A DNA stretch of 64,000 nucleotides. It comes from Actinobaculum sp. 313 (GTDB lineage: Bacteria > Actinomycetota > Actinomycetes > Actinomycetales > Actinomycetaceae). The DNA is taken from positions 2,666,001 to 2,730,000 of the forward strand of contig NZ_CP029033.1 of NCBI RefSeq assembly GCF_003073475.1. The letters run 5' to 3'. The translations under genes were made by a program, and so were the position numbers. Each line of letters opens with the position of its first letter. Within the stretch, counting starts at the first letter, position 1. Under the pieces are notes generated by a model. The model ran no database searches and was not told the origin of the DNA. It was given only the letters and a program-made list of their open reading frames with translations. Below are positions 34,611 to 43,415 of this stretch, in pieces.

Positions 34611-35939
34611 TCAGCCGCGGCGAATGAGCCGCCCCGCCTTGGAATCGCGGTCCACCGCCCTCCCGCGCAGGATTGTCTGGTGGACGACCCCCTTGAGCAT
34701 GCGACCGTTGTAGGGACTGATCTTGTTCTTGTGCTCAAGTCTCTCGACGTCCACGGTGAAGGTCTCCTCCGGGTCCACCACCGCGAAATCGCCGTCCTTG
34801 CCCACTGCGATGGCGCCCTTGGTCGGAAGGTCGAAGGTTGCAGCCGGAGCGGAGGCGAACCAGCGTGCAATGTCGGAGAGTGTGGCGCCGAACTGGGCTC
34901 CGGCGGTCAGTACGGCCGACAGTCCGAGTTGGACGGACGACACACCTCCCCATGCGGCTCCGAAATCACCACTCTCGCGCCGCTTGAGATCGGCTGTGCA
35001 GGGAGAGTGGTCCGAGGCAATATGATCGATCGTCCCATCCAACAGCCCTTGCCACAAGGCCCGGCGGTTCTCCTCCTCACGCAGCGGCGGCGCACACTTG
35101 TACTCAGTTGCGCCGTCGGGAATCTCCTCCGCCGCGAATGTGAGGTAGTGCGGGCAGGTTTCCACGGTGATGCGGACTCCGTCCGCTTTCGCCGCACGGA
35201 TCAGTGGCAGCGCCTCCGCGCTGGCCAGGTGCAGGATATGTACCCGGGCACCGGTGTCGCGTGCCGCAGCAATGACCTGCCGGATGGCCTCGTTCTCCGC
35301 CTCGCGCGGCCGCGAGGCGAGGTAATTGGCGTAGGACGGGCCGAAGTTCTGCGGTGCCTGTGCCAGGATTCCCGCATCCTCACAGTGAATAATCATGACG
35401 GCGTCGAGGCGCGCGATCTCCTCCAGATCATTGCGCAGTTCGTCGTAGCCGAGGTACCCGTATTCATCGATACCCGAATGCGCGGTGAAACACTTGAAGC
35501 CGAAGACTCCTCGCTCCCACAGCGGCCCGAGTTCTCCACGATTTCCCGGTACGGCTCCCGCCCAGAGGCCAACGTCAACGGAGAGCTTTCCGGCGGCGGC
35601 CTCCTGCTTCAACTCCAGGTTCTCCACCGTTGTAGTGGGCGGATCGGAGTTCAGCGGCATATCGATAATGGTGGTGATTCCACCGGCACGTGCCGCACGC
35701 GTCGCCGACTCGTATCCCTCCCATTCCGTACGCCCCGGCTCGTTAACGTGCACGTGGGAGTCGAGTAGACCGGGCAGAAGTACCTGGTCATCCGGTACCA
35801 CGATTTCGTCGTCGGCAACGATCTCGGCGTCGACCGGTTGAATATCGGTAATGACTCCATCCGTCACGACGACGGCAGCGGACTCAATTCCCGTTGGAAG
35901 AACCGCGCGCTGGGCCCGGATCACTAGTGTTGTACTCAT
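34611..35939 (-). CDS. allB: Allantoinase
   Basis: A 442-residue cyclic amidohydrolase opening allantoin to allantoate. The allantoinase-type metal motif HVHVNEPGRTEWEGY and MPLNSDPPTTT separate it from dihydroorotases. FGFKCF carries the carboxylated Lys, followed by MIIHCEDA, VETCPHYLTF and SDHSPC. The start overlaps the stop of the upstream permease gene (ATGA), so transport and ring opening are translationally coupled. Its other neighbour is the carbamoyltransferase. Confidence 0.93.
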   Translation of the reverse strand: MSTTLVIRAQRAVLPTGIESAAVVVTDGVITDIQPVDAEIVADDEIVVPDDQVLLPGLLDSHVHVNEPGRTEWEGYESATRAARAGGITTIIDMPLNSDPPTTTVENLELKQEAAAGKLSVDVGLWAGAVPGNRGELGPLWERGVFGFKCFTAHSGIDEYGYLGYDELRNDLEEIARLDAVMIIHCEDAGILAQAPQNFGPSYANYLASRPREAENEAIRQVIAAARDTGARVHILHLASAEALPLIRAAKADGVRITVETCPHYLTFAAEEIPDGATEYKCAPPLREEENRRALWQGLLDGTIDHIASDHSPCTADLKRRESGDFGAAWGGVSSVQLGLSAVLTAGAQFGATLSDIARWFASAPAATFDLPTKGAIAVGKDGDFAVVDPEETFTVDVERLEHKNKISPYNGRMLKGVVHQTILRGRAVDRDSKAGRLIRRG

Positions 35940-37498
35940 TGTTGATTGCTCTCCTTTGCTGTTGCAGCAGCCGCTGAGTTACTCGCCGTCGCCTCAGAGG
36001 CTGCGGAGCCGGGAACCTCAACCGCGTCCCGGTCAGCATCCAGATCAACCTGCATGGCCTGCTGGACAGCGGCCAAGAGGTACGGGTCGTTGCGTGAAAT
36101 GAAGTAGTGGACCACGAAGGCAATGCCTGCCCCGATGAACCACGAGAAGGGGCTGAGGAACTTCGCCCACTGCCACGGACCAACGGCCACAAGAATTGAC
36201 GGAATCGAGGCAATGAAGAAGGTTGCCACGGCTCGCATATTCCATCCGTTGTCGAAACTGTGCATGCCTTTGGCCTTGAACAGCTCCGAGACCTGCACCT
36301 TCTGCTTTCGCAGGATGAAGTAGTCAACGATGATGATGCCAAACAGCGGTCCAAGTACCGCGCCGAGGGCAGCAAGGAAGGTATTGATAATGAAGGGGTT
36401 GTTGTAGAGATTCCACGGGGTGATCAGAAGCGCTATCACCGCCGAGATGAGACCGCCACGAACGAAGTTGATCTTCGACGGCCATGCGTTTGCCAGGTCG
36501 TAGGCGGGCGAGACGAAATTGGCAACCACGTTGATTCCCAGTGTTGCCACCGTGAATGTCAAGGCTCCGAGGATCGAAGCGGTAACGGAATCGATACGTC
36601 CTACCAACTCCACCGGGTCGTAGACGTACTCCCCGTAGATCTGGAAGGATCCTGCGGTCACAAGCACAGACACCACCGAGAAGGCGATGAAGTTAACCGG
36701 AAGGCCCCAGAGGTTGGCCCACCATACGGCCTTCTTCGTCGGAGAGAACCGGGCGAAGTCACAGAAGTTCAGCAACAGAGTCGAGAAGTAAGTGACGGTC
36801 AGCGCGATGGCGGCCAGGAAGGCATGAGACATTCCCCAAGTCGCCGTTCCGGAGGCGACGGTCAGAGAAATGTTCCAGTCGCACTTGTACATAACCCAGA
36901 TGGTCAGCGCCGCCATAACAACCCAAACCGCTGGACCGGCAAAGTCTTGGAACTTGCGGATCGTCTCCATGCCATTGCGCAGCAGCAACAGTTGCAACGC
37001 CCACATGAAGAGGAATGCCAGCCACCCAAGGAGTGTTTCCCCTAAGAACTTCTGCTGGCCCCACTCGTTGATGTCGGGCCAGATGTCTGCCGCCAGCACA
37101 ATCACGGCGCGGGAGGCCAACCAGGTCTGAATGCCGTACCAGCAAATTGCCACAAACCCGCGGGTCAAGGCCGGTAGGTTGGAACCGATAGTGCCGAAGG
37201 CAATACGTGCCAATACGGGATAACACAACCCAGTCTTCTGCCCGGCGAATCCCACCAGATTCATAAGGAAGAAGACGGCGATAATGCCGATCGAGAGACC
37301 TGCAAAGACGTGGATCGCGCCTAGGCCCAGGGCGAAGAGCCCCGCCGCGAAGGTGTAGCCACCGATAGAGTGGATGTCAGACATCCACATAGCGAAAAGG
37401 GAGTAGAAGCTCCAGTGCCTGGTCTTGGCAGGAGCAAGATCCTCATTGATTAGGCTGGGGGTGATCTCACCACCAGTCTGCGGAACTTGTGAACTCAT
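35936..37498 (-). CDS. NCS1-family allantoin permease
   Basis: A 520-residue NCS1 transporter with about 12 helices: NEDLAPAKTRHWSFYSLFAMWMSDIHSIGGYTF at the N terminus (family block) and VDYFILRKQKVQVSELF near the C terminus. It resembles PucI/AllW-type allantoin permeases and is coupled to allB by a 4-bp overlap, which strengthens allantoin as substrate. The last 40 residues are an Ala/Glu-rich tail. It differs from the second NCS1 protein of the island (24665-26173), so two ureides may be imported. Confidence 0.9.
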   Translation of the reverse strand: MSSQVPQTGGEITPSLINEDLAPAKTRHWSFYSLFAMWMSDIHSIGGYTFAAGLFALGLGAIHVFAGLSIGIIAVFFLMNLVGFAGQKTGLCYPVLARIAFGTIGSNLPALTRGFVAICWYGIQTWLASRAVIVLAADIWPDINEWGQQKFLGETLLGWLAFLFMWALQLLLLRNGMETIRKFQDFAGPAVWVVMAALTIWVMYKCDWNISLTVASGTATWGMSHAFLAAIALTVTYFSTLLLNFCDFARFSPTKKAVWWANLWGLPVNFIAFSVVSVLVTAGSFQIYGEYVYDPVELVGRIDSVTASILGALTFTVATLGINVVANFVSPAYDLANAWPSKINFVRGGLISAVIALLITPWNLYNNPFIINTFLAALGAVLGPLFGIIIVDYFILRKQKVQVSELFKAKGMHSFDNGWNMRAVATFFIASIPSILVAVGPWQWAKFLSPFSWFIGAGIAFVVHYFISRNDPYLLAAVQQAMQVDLDADRDAVEVPGSAASEATASNSAAAATAKESNQQ

Positions 37499-37548
37499 GT
37501 CGTACCTTTCTGGTGCGAACGGCGGCCAGGGCCGCTAGTGTGTGTTGG

Positions 37549-38501
37549 TTATTGCGTGATGCTTGTGCCGGCGTTGCCGGCAACGGCGTCTTTCAGGAGA
37601 GGAAGAGATGTGATGATGACTCTCTTTCCCCCTTGTTCGAGGAAGTTGATGGCAGCCTCGATTTTCGGCGCCATCGAGCCTGCGCCGAACTGTCCCTCGG
37701 CAAGGTACTTCTTGGCTTCAGCCACGGTGAGTCGGTGCAGCTCTTGTTGCTCGGGGGTGTTGAAGTTGATCGCGACCGTGTCCACGGCAGTGCAGATAAC
37801 AAACGTTTCCACCCGAGCAAGGAAGCAAGAAGTGCAGAGGCGCGATCTTTGTCGATCACGGCTTCTACACCGCTTAGTTCTCCCGATTCTTCGCGTGATA
37901 CCGGAATTCCGCCGCCACCTACGGCAACCACCAGGCAGCCCGCTGCAACAAGCGTTGTGATGACGTCCTTCTCGACGATATCGCGCGGAATGGGTGAAGG
38001 AACGACGCGGCGATATCCGCGTCCGGCATCCTCCCGCACGGCCCAACCATCCTCGACCTCGCGCCGTTTTGCCGTTTCCTCATCCATAAAAGAGCCGATT
38101 GGCTTGGTTGGATCGGCAAAAGCTGGGTCGTTCTTATCCACGATGGATTGCGTGACCACTGCAGCAATGGAACGGTCAATGTTACGGTTCGCTAGTTCGT
38201 TACGAAGTGAACGCGAAAACATGTACCCGGTCGCGCCCTGCGTATCAGCGCCGAGGTAGTCGAGCGGAATAGCAGGGAGTTCGGCCGAGGCGAGCTCCAC
38301 TCTCCGTAGCAGGAACCCTACCTGTGGCCCATTGCCGTGCGTGATAACCGGGGTGTAGCCCTCCTGGACCAAGTCGGCTATATACGATGACGATTCCCGG
38401 ACAGCCTCCACCTGATCGGTTACTGCAACATGGTGTTTGTCGCGTATAAGTGCATTGCCGCCAACGGCAATGACGACGGTTTGTCTAGCGTTTGCGGACA
38501 T
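37549..38501 (-). CDS. arcC: Carbamate kinase (frameshifted in this sequence)
   Basis: The composite is about 317 residues, the usual length. The first frame gives VVIAVGGNALI, THGNGPQVGFLLRR, PIPRDIVE, VAVGGGGIPV and AVIDKDRASALLASLLG. The second frame gives VETFVICTAVDTVAINFNTPEQQELHRLTV, FGAGSMAPKIEAAINFLEQGGKRVIITSL and AGTSITQ. The frames join at the CCC at 37812-37814; one more base there restores LLGVETFV. The enzyme makes ATP from carbamoyl phosphate. Being in the allantoin island with a carbamoyltransferase, it is probably the energy-yielding last step. Confidence 0.9.
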
Positions 38502-38564
38502 CTCCGTCCTTTCCGTCCTTTCTCATTGGGCCATTCGCCCGCTCAATTGCTCGCTGCGCAGCGT

Positions 38565-39287
38565 CTATTTTCCGCTGAGCGGCCAGCCAGTTACTTTCTT
38601 TGGGTTCGGAGCTGCATAGCTACGAACCTTCGATGTACTCAACCCGAGCGCAACCAGCGACTCGGCGAGCTTGACCGCCGCGGTAACTCCTTCGACTACG
38701 GGAATGCTCAGCTGCGCCGATATTTCGCGGTCCAGTCCCGCCATTCCGCCACAACCGAGCACAATCACCTCCGCGTGGTCTTCGGCAACCGCTCGTTCGG
38801 CCTCCCGCGTGATGGCCGCTTTTGCGGTCACAGTGTCTTCCAACTCAAGAACACCGAGCCCGGTCGAGCGCACAGACGCACAGTGGCGATCAAGCCCGTA
38901 TGAAAGCAGGCGATCTTCAATCGGAGGCACATTTCGGTCAAGGGTGGTCACCACGGAGAAGCGATCACCGAGCAGCATGGCCATATGTGCAGCAGCCTCG
39001 GTTATGTCAACCACCGGTGTCTCCACCAGTTCCATAACCCCTTCTTTGCCGTGCTCTCCGAATCCAGCGAGCACGACAGCGTCATATGAGTCCCGGTAGG
39101 TCGCGACAACATCCATAACGGCCACCGCCGCTAGATAGGATTCGAAGTTCCCTTCCACGGACTCCGCACCGAATGACGGAGTCAGCTCGACGATCTGCGT
39201 TCCCGGGCCCACGACGGCCCGTGCCGCATCGCCGATGCTTTGCGTCATGCTCTCCGTTGTATTCACATTGACTACAAGGATCTTCAT
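38565..39287 (-). CDS. Asp/Glu/hydantoin racemase-superfamily protein (allantoin racemase-like)
   Basis: A 240-residue protein: N-terminal MKILVVNVNTTESMT, then DAVVLAGFGEHGKEG and EVIVLGCGGMAGL. Hydantoin and allantoin racemases use two cysteines, one in each lobe. Here the second (C179) is present but the first position reads Gly (G75 in LAGFGEHG). In the same superfamily, arylmalonate decarboxylase also has Gly first and Cys second. In this island an allantoin racemase is the default call, but the missing Cys argues for caution. Confidence 0.75.
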   Translation of the reverse strand: MKILVVNVNTTESMTQSIGDAARAVVGPGTQIVELTPSFGAESVEGNFESYLAAVAVMDVVATYRDSYDAVVLAGFGEHGKEGVMELVETPVVDITEAAAHMAMLLGDRFSVVTTLDRNVPPIEDRLLSYGLDRHCASVRSTGLGVLELEDTVTAKAAITREAERAVAEDHAEVIVLGCGGMAGLDREISAQLSIPVVEGVTAAVKLAESLVALGLSTSKVRSYAAPNPKKVTGWPLSGK

Positions 39288-39834
39288 CGAGTCCTCCTCT
39301 TCGTTTCGATCACAGTACCACGGCTTTCCGTCAGATGGAATACTTTTTTCGCTAGTTAGAAGAAGGTACCGCAGCGTAAGAAGGGCATAAAAGGTACGAG
39401 TTGCGCAGAAATCGGCTTGATATCACGCAAAAACGGGCACACATCGAGGGATTGAGGGCGTGCCTCTCTTTTCCGTCATACGGGAAAGAGAGGTGCCACC
39501 GCCATTCGTATAGGCGTATTTGGAGGCCCTTGCTCCTCCCACCATTGGGAGCTGTAGCCGCCATGCAGCACGTCTATGGAAATGTGTTCTCAGACACATT
39601 AGGGCTGCGCATGGTAGAGGAGCCGACCCGTAGGGAGGGGATCGCTGTTCCCGGGCACAAGTCCCGGTGCGAGTCTATGTGATCGGTGTGCACGCAAGCA
39701 CCGTCGGTGGCAACATGGCTTATCTGCACCGGGCGGAGCGTATGCCCACACATCCACACAACAACGCATCACCGGCGCCCTACACGAGCCGAGTACACCG
39801 AATGAACTACAAGCTAGGAACCTTTCAGCTGCGA
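39288..39834. other. 547-bp gap between racemase-like and IclR genes
   Basis: No gene is found. A strong hairpin lies at 39463-39493. The promoter of the ureide operon should be at the right-hand side of the racemase start (39290-39350, an AT-richer stretch), but no clear boxes are visible. The remainder (39500-39830) shows nothing I can identify. Confidence 0.5.
39463..39493. terminator. Stem-loop between racemase-like and IclR genes
   Basis: CCTCTCTTTTCCG (39463-39475) pairs with CGGGAAAGAGAGG (39481-39493), with one G-T pair and a 5-nt loop. There is no U-tract directly after it on either strand, so it may be a processing or attenuator structure rather than a classical terminator. Confidence 0.45.
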
Positions 39835-40641
39835 TTACTCGATTCCCGCCGCCTGACGCTCCTCCTCCGCAGCACGCCGTTCTTCCGCAAGAAGCTGCGC
39901 AATACTGCTCGCCGTTTCTCGAAGAACCGGTACAGCATGCGTCTCCACCGTGTCCAGATCGATACGCCCAACGGGCGCAGCAACTGACACTGCCAAGTAC
40001 AGATCACCCGGTACGGCTACCGCAACGCAGCACACGCCCACCTCGTGCTCGTTATCGTCGATGGCATATCCGCGTTCACGCACCAAATCGATATGTTCCC
40101 GCAATGCTTGCGGATCGGTGATCGTGCGCGGAGTCAGGGCACGCAACTCGCACCGGTCAATCGTTTTTCCGGCCTGGCTCGATGGCATTGCCGCGAGGAT
40201 GGCCTTCCCCACCCCCGTCGCATGTAGCGACACTTGGTTCCCTACCTCTGTGAACATTCGCATCGAACGCTCCGAGGGAACATGCGCGATGTATCGTGCG
40301 AAGTCCTGATCGAGCATGGCCACCGACACAGATTCACCCAGCTCTTCCACCGTCTTGGTCAACAGTGGCCGCAGAGCGACGCCGAGGGCACCCCCTGCGT
40401 AACGGGACAGCGAAATGAGCCGGGTTCCCAGGGCGTATCTGCGCCGCGGGGTTTGGTACACGTACCCAGATGCGATCAGGGTGTGCAGCAGGCGATGAAT
40501 GGTCGGCATCGGAAGCTTCGTTGCTTCCGCTATCTCCGTGATACCAATCGGCATGCCGGCCCGTGCAACAATTTCGAGAATCTCGAGTGCTCGGCTGACC
40601 GATTGAACGGTTGATTGACCTTTCGCAGCCCGGTTACTCAT
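39835..40641 (-). CDS. IclR-family regulator (AllR-like)
   Basis: A 268-residue regulator: an N-terminal winged helix-turn-helix (VQSVSRALEILEIVARAGMPIGITEIAEATKLPMPTIHRLLHTL) and a C-terminal IclR effector domain (HATGVGKAILAAMP, ERGYAIDDNEHEVGVCCVAVAV). In E. coli the IclR protein AllR senses glyoxylate and represses the allantoin regulon; a similar role is likely from position at the head of the ureide island. The C terminus is Glu/Arg-rich. Confidence 0.85.
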   Translation of the reverse strand: MSNRAAKGQSTVQSVSRALEILEIVARAGMPIGITEIAEATKLPMPTIHRLLHTLIASGYVYQTPRRRYALGTRLISLSRYAGGALGVALRPLLTKTVEELGESVSVAMLDQDFARYIAHVPSERSMRMFTEVGNQVSLHATGVGKAILAAMPSSQAGKTIDRCELRALTPRTITDPQALREHIDLVRERGYAIDDNEHEVGVCCVAVAVPGDLYLAVSVAAPVGRIDLDTVETHAVPVLRETASSIAQLLAEERRAAEEERQAAGIE

Positions 40642-40972
40642 CGGCTGGGCTTCCTTTCCTTACGCACTCATCACCAGATAACACGCGTCGTGCGCTCCAT
40701 GTGGAAACGAGTAGTGAATCGCGCAAATCCGCATTTATGGAAACAAATGTCCACCTAGCAAAATACGCCCTCGGAGCAGGTTATGCAGCCGATTTGATCG
40801 CGCGATGACGTACTCCACACAACGCCTGCATCTACCAGTCGATCCGATACGAGAGCCGGTCAGTCGGGCGGACTCCCCTCTATGCGCGACTCATCTCCGC
40901 TTCCACACCAAGGACTCCAACGGATGACGACCCAGCCCACACGGTTGCAAGCCCTCCGTGTACAATCGCGGC
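40642..40972. other. 331-bp divergent promoter region (IclR / MATE)
   Basis: No gene. On the right, TACAAT (40961-40966) lies six bases before the GTG of the MATE gene, fitting a leaderless transcript. No clear IclR palindrome is visible. Confidence 0.5.
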
Positions 40973-42283
40973 GTGCCTGAACGCGATATAGACCGAGAGA
41001 TTCGGCGTCTTGCTCTTCCTTCGCTCGGTGCGCTCCTCATCGCGCCACTTCTGGTGGCCGTCGACTCGGCCATGGTCGGGCACCTCGGAACCTCCGAATT
41101 GGCCGGCCTAGCGCTGGCATCAACCGTCCTCACCACGATTGTGGGCCTGTGTATCTTTCTCGCCTACGCGACGACGGCGTCGACCGCAAGACTATTCGGT
41201 GCCGGCCGCCACCGGGAGGCGCTTAGTCGCGGTATCGACGGCATCTGGTTGGCACTCATTCTGGCTGTCATACTTGCAACCGGACTGCTGGCCTTCGGTG
41301 GACCGCTGCTGGAACTCTTTGGCTCCTCCTCCGACGTCGCACTACAAGCACGCCGCTACCTACATACCTCCGCCTTTGGACTGCCCGGCATGTTGGTGGT
41401 TCTTGCCGCCAACGGTACGCTACGCGGTTTGGGCGACACCACCACTCCGTTCTATGCGGCCGCGGGCGGGGCCGCCGCCAATGTGCCGCTGAACTTTCTT
41501 CTCATTTACCCCGTGGGCTGGGGCGTGGCTGGAGCAGGCGTCGGCACAGCGCTTGCCCAGACCGGAATGGGCCTGTGGCTGGTGAGCGTCGTCGTGCGCA
41601 GAGCGCGGCGAGAAGGGGCACGCACATCCTTCCGCGGCGCCGGAGTTCTTGCCTCGCTCAGCAGCGCCATGCCGCTGATAATCCGCACACTCTGCCTGCG
41701 TGCAGCCATCATCGGGCAGTTAACTGCGGCCACCCGTCTGGGTACCGAGGAGTTAGCGTCGAACCAGATCACCATGACCGTGTGGAACTTCGCGGCCTAC
41801 GGGCTCGATGCCCTCGCCACCGCGGCGCAGGTACTGGTTGGTCAGGGACTTGGTGCGAAGGATAAAGTACGTGTTCGCGCAGTTTTGGCCCGATGCCTCA
41901 ATCGTGGGGTTACAACTGGAGCACTGCTCGGAGCACTCCTCATCATTCTCAGCCCGTTGATCCCGCTCCTCATGACGGGCGACGGCGCCGTGCACAGCCT
42001 TGCCACCCACTCGCTGTGGGTCACCGCGCTCTGCCTGCCGATCGCCGCCGTCGCCTACATGCTCGACGGTGTTCTTATCGGAGCGGGCGACGCTAGCCGT
42101 CTCGCCTGGTATATGCTGGCATCCCTGCTGGTACTAGCACCATGCATCGCAGCTGTTGTGGCCTTCGGGCGCGGGCAGGTAGGACTGCTGGCGCTATGGG
42201 CCGCCTACGCCGGGGTGTTCATGGCCATGCGCGGCGCAACCATGCTCCTCAGAGTACGCGGTGAAGAGTGGATGGGCCTATAG
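40973..42283 (+). CDS. MATE-family multidrug/metabolite exporter
   Basis: A 436-residue, 12-helix MATE (DinF-like) transporter: PSLGALLIAPLLVAVDSAMVGHLGTSELAGLALAST at the N terminus, and TRLGTEELASNQI and DALATAAQVLVGQGLGA in the second half. It exports cationic compounds by Na+ or H+ antiport. I start it at GTG 40973 because a -10-like TACAAT is six bases upstream (leaderless). A MATE gene often lies between rplI and dnaB in actinobacteria. The 3' end overlaps the convergent LacI gene by 35 bp. Confidence 0.88.
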   Translation: MPERDIDREIRRLALPSLGALLIAPLLVAVDSAMVGHLGTSELAGLALASTVLTTIVGLCIFLAYATTASTARLFGAGRHREALSRGIDGIWLALILAVILATGLLAFGGPLLELFGSSSDVALQARRYLHTSAFGLPGMLVVLAANGTLRGLGDTTTPFYAAAGGAAANVPLNFLLIYPVGWGVAGAGVGTALAQTGMGLWLVSVVVRRARREGARTSFRGAGVLASLSSAMPLIIRTLCLRAAIIGQLTAATRLGTEELASNQITMTVWNFAAYGLDALATAAQVLVGQGLGAKDKVRVRAVLARCLNRGVTTGALLGALLIILSPLIPLLMTGDGAVHSLATHSLWVTALCLPIAAVAYMLDGVLIGAGDASRLAWYMLASLLVLAPCIAAVVAFGRGQVGLLALWAAYAGVFMAMRGATMLLRVRGEEWMGL

Positions 42284-43415
42284 TGCGCGGCGGAGCCGTA
42301 CTTTCCCGCACGATCAATTGCGTGGGAATAAGAATCTGCTGCGGTTGCACGCCTTCCGGATCCTCCATAACCGCCAGTAGCGCCGACACCAGATTTCTTC
42401 CTACCGCCGCGAAGTCCTGCGAGATGGTGGTCAGCGGTGGCCACATCCATTCCGCCACCAGATTGTCGAAGCCGATCACCGAGACGTCGTCGGGAACACG
42501 CCTGCCCGCCTCGTACAGGGCACGCAGGAGGCCCAGCGCCATTTCGTCGTTGGCACAGTACACCGCAGTAATATCCGGGTTTTCGGCAATCCGTTGACCC
42601 AGTTGGTATCCGGAGCGCGGCGTCCAATCCCCGCGAAACACGGGAGGAACGCTACGCCCGGTTTCCCACAATGTTTCCATCCATGCGCGTTCGCGGGCCA
42701 ATGCCTGTAAAGAATGCGTTGGACCGGCAATGTGATGGACGGTCTCATGCCCGAGTTCGAGCAGATGGCTGACCGCCGCTCTCGTGCCCGCTGCCTGGTC
42801 GCTTCCAACCGCGGTGTACTGCACCGACGGGCGGAAATCGCTCAGCACTATCGGCAAATTCCGCCGCCCGCTGGACAGTGCCGCCAATGGAGTCTCCAGG
42901 CGGAGCACGATCAGACCATCCACATACTGCCCGAGGAATTCCAGTGCGCGTGAAATATCCTCGGGATTGCTGGAGGGCGTATCCACCAAGGTCACGGGAC
43001 GGTCAGCTTCACGAAGAGCCGCAACAACAGCCTCGGTGATATGAGCTTCACCGGTACGGGAGAGCTGATGACCGACGACGCCGATCGTGCCCAGCGTCCC
43101 AGAACGCAGGGCACGCGCCGCCCGATTCGGCACATAACCCAACTGATCCATTGCCTCGCGAACCCGCCGCGCGGTTTGTTCGCGCACATTCGATTGGCCG
43201 CGCACCACGCGGGATACCGTCTGCGGGGAGACCTCCGCCAGGGCAGCGACGTCGCGGATCGACACTCCTCGCCCTCCCAGGCGCGAACGCCCGCTCGCTG
43301 GAATGCCTTCGACCGCAGCTCCACCCCTTCCCGGCAAATGGCTGGGCGTATCGGCACTCCGCTCACCATCTGACGCTAAACGGACCGCGCGTGATCGCTC
43401 GTCCTTCGCAGGCAT
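42249..43415 (-). CDS. LacI-family transcriptional regulator (probable galactose regulator)
   Basis: A 388-residue protein. After a Pro/Gly/Arg-rich N-terminal extension of about 50 residues comes the LacI headpiece (VSIRDVAALAEVSPQTVSRVV, then GYVPNRAARALRSG hinge) and a periplasmic-binding-protein-like effector domain (GTIGVVGHQLS, YCANDEMALGLLRAL, SVIGFDNLVAEWMWPPLTTI). I use ATG 43415 after GGTGGGGGTT; it overlaps galM by 40 bp. Last gene of the galK-ugp-galM-lacI operon, so it probably controls it through the AACGTAA-type sites before galK. Confidence 0.88.
   Translation of the reverse strand: MPAKDERSRAVRLASDGERSADTPSHLPGRGGAAVEGIPASGRSRLGGRGVSIRDVAALAEVSPQTVSRVVRGQSNVREQTARRVREAMDQLGYVPNRAARALRSGTLGTIGVVGHQLSRTGEAHITEAVVAALREADRPVTLVDTPSSNPEDISRALEFLGQYVDGLIVLRLETPLAALSSGRRNLPIVLSDFRPSVQYTAVGSDQAAGTRAAVSHLLELGHETVHHIAGPTHSLQALARERAWMETLWETGRSVPPVFRGDWTPRSGYQLGQRIAENPDITAVYCANDEMALGLLRALYEAGRRVPDDVSVIGFDNLVAEWMWPPLTTISQDFAAVGRNLVSALLAVMEDPEGVQPQQILIPTQLIVRESTAPPRTIGPSTLHRVL

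Noticed and set aside
33492-35939. Pyrimidine genes pyrB-pyrC
   Set aside because: The amidohydrolase has the allantoinase motif NEPGRTEWEG and sits with an NCS1 permease, carbamate kinase and gcl; the carbamoyltransferase loop also differs from PyrB.
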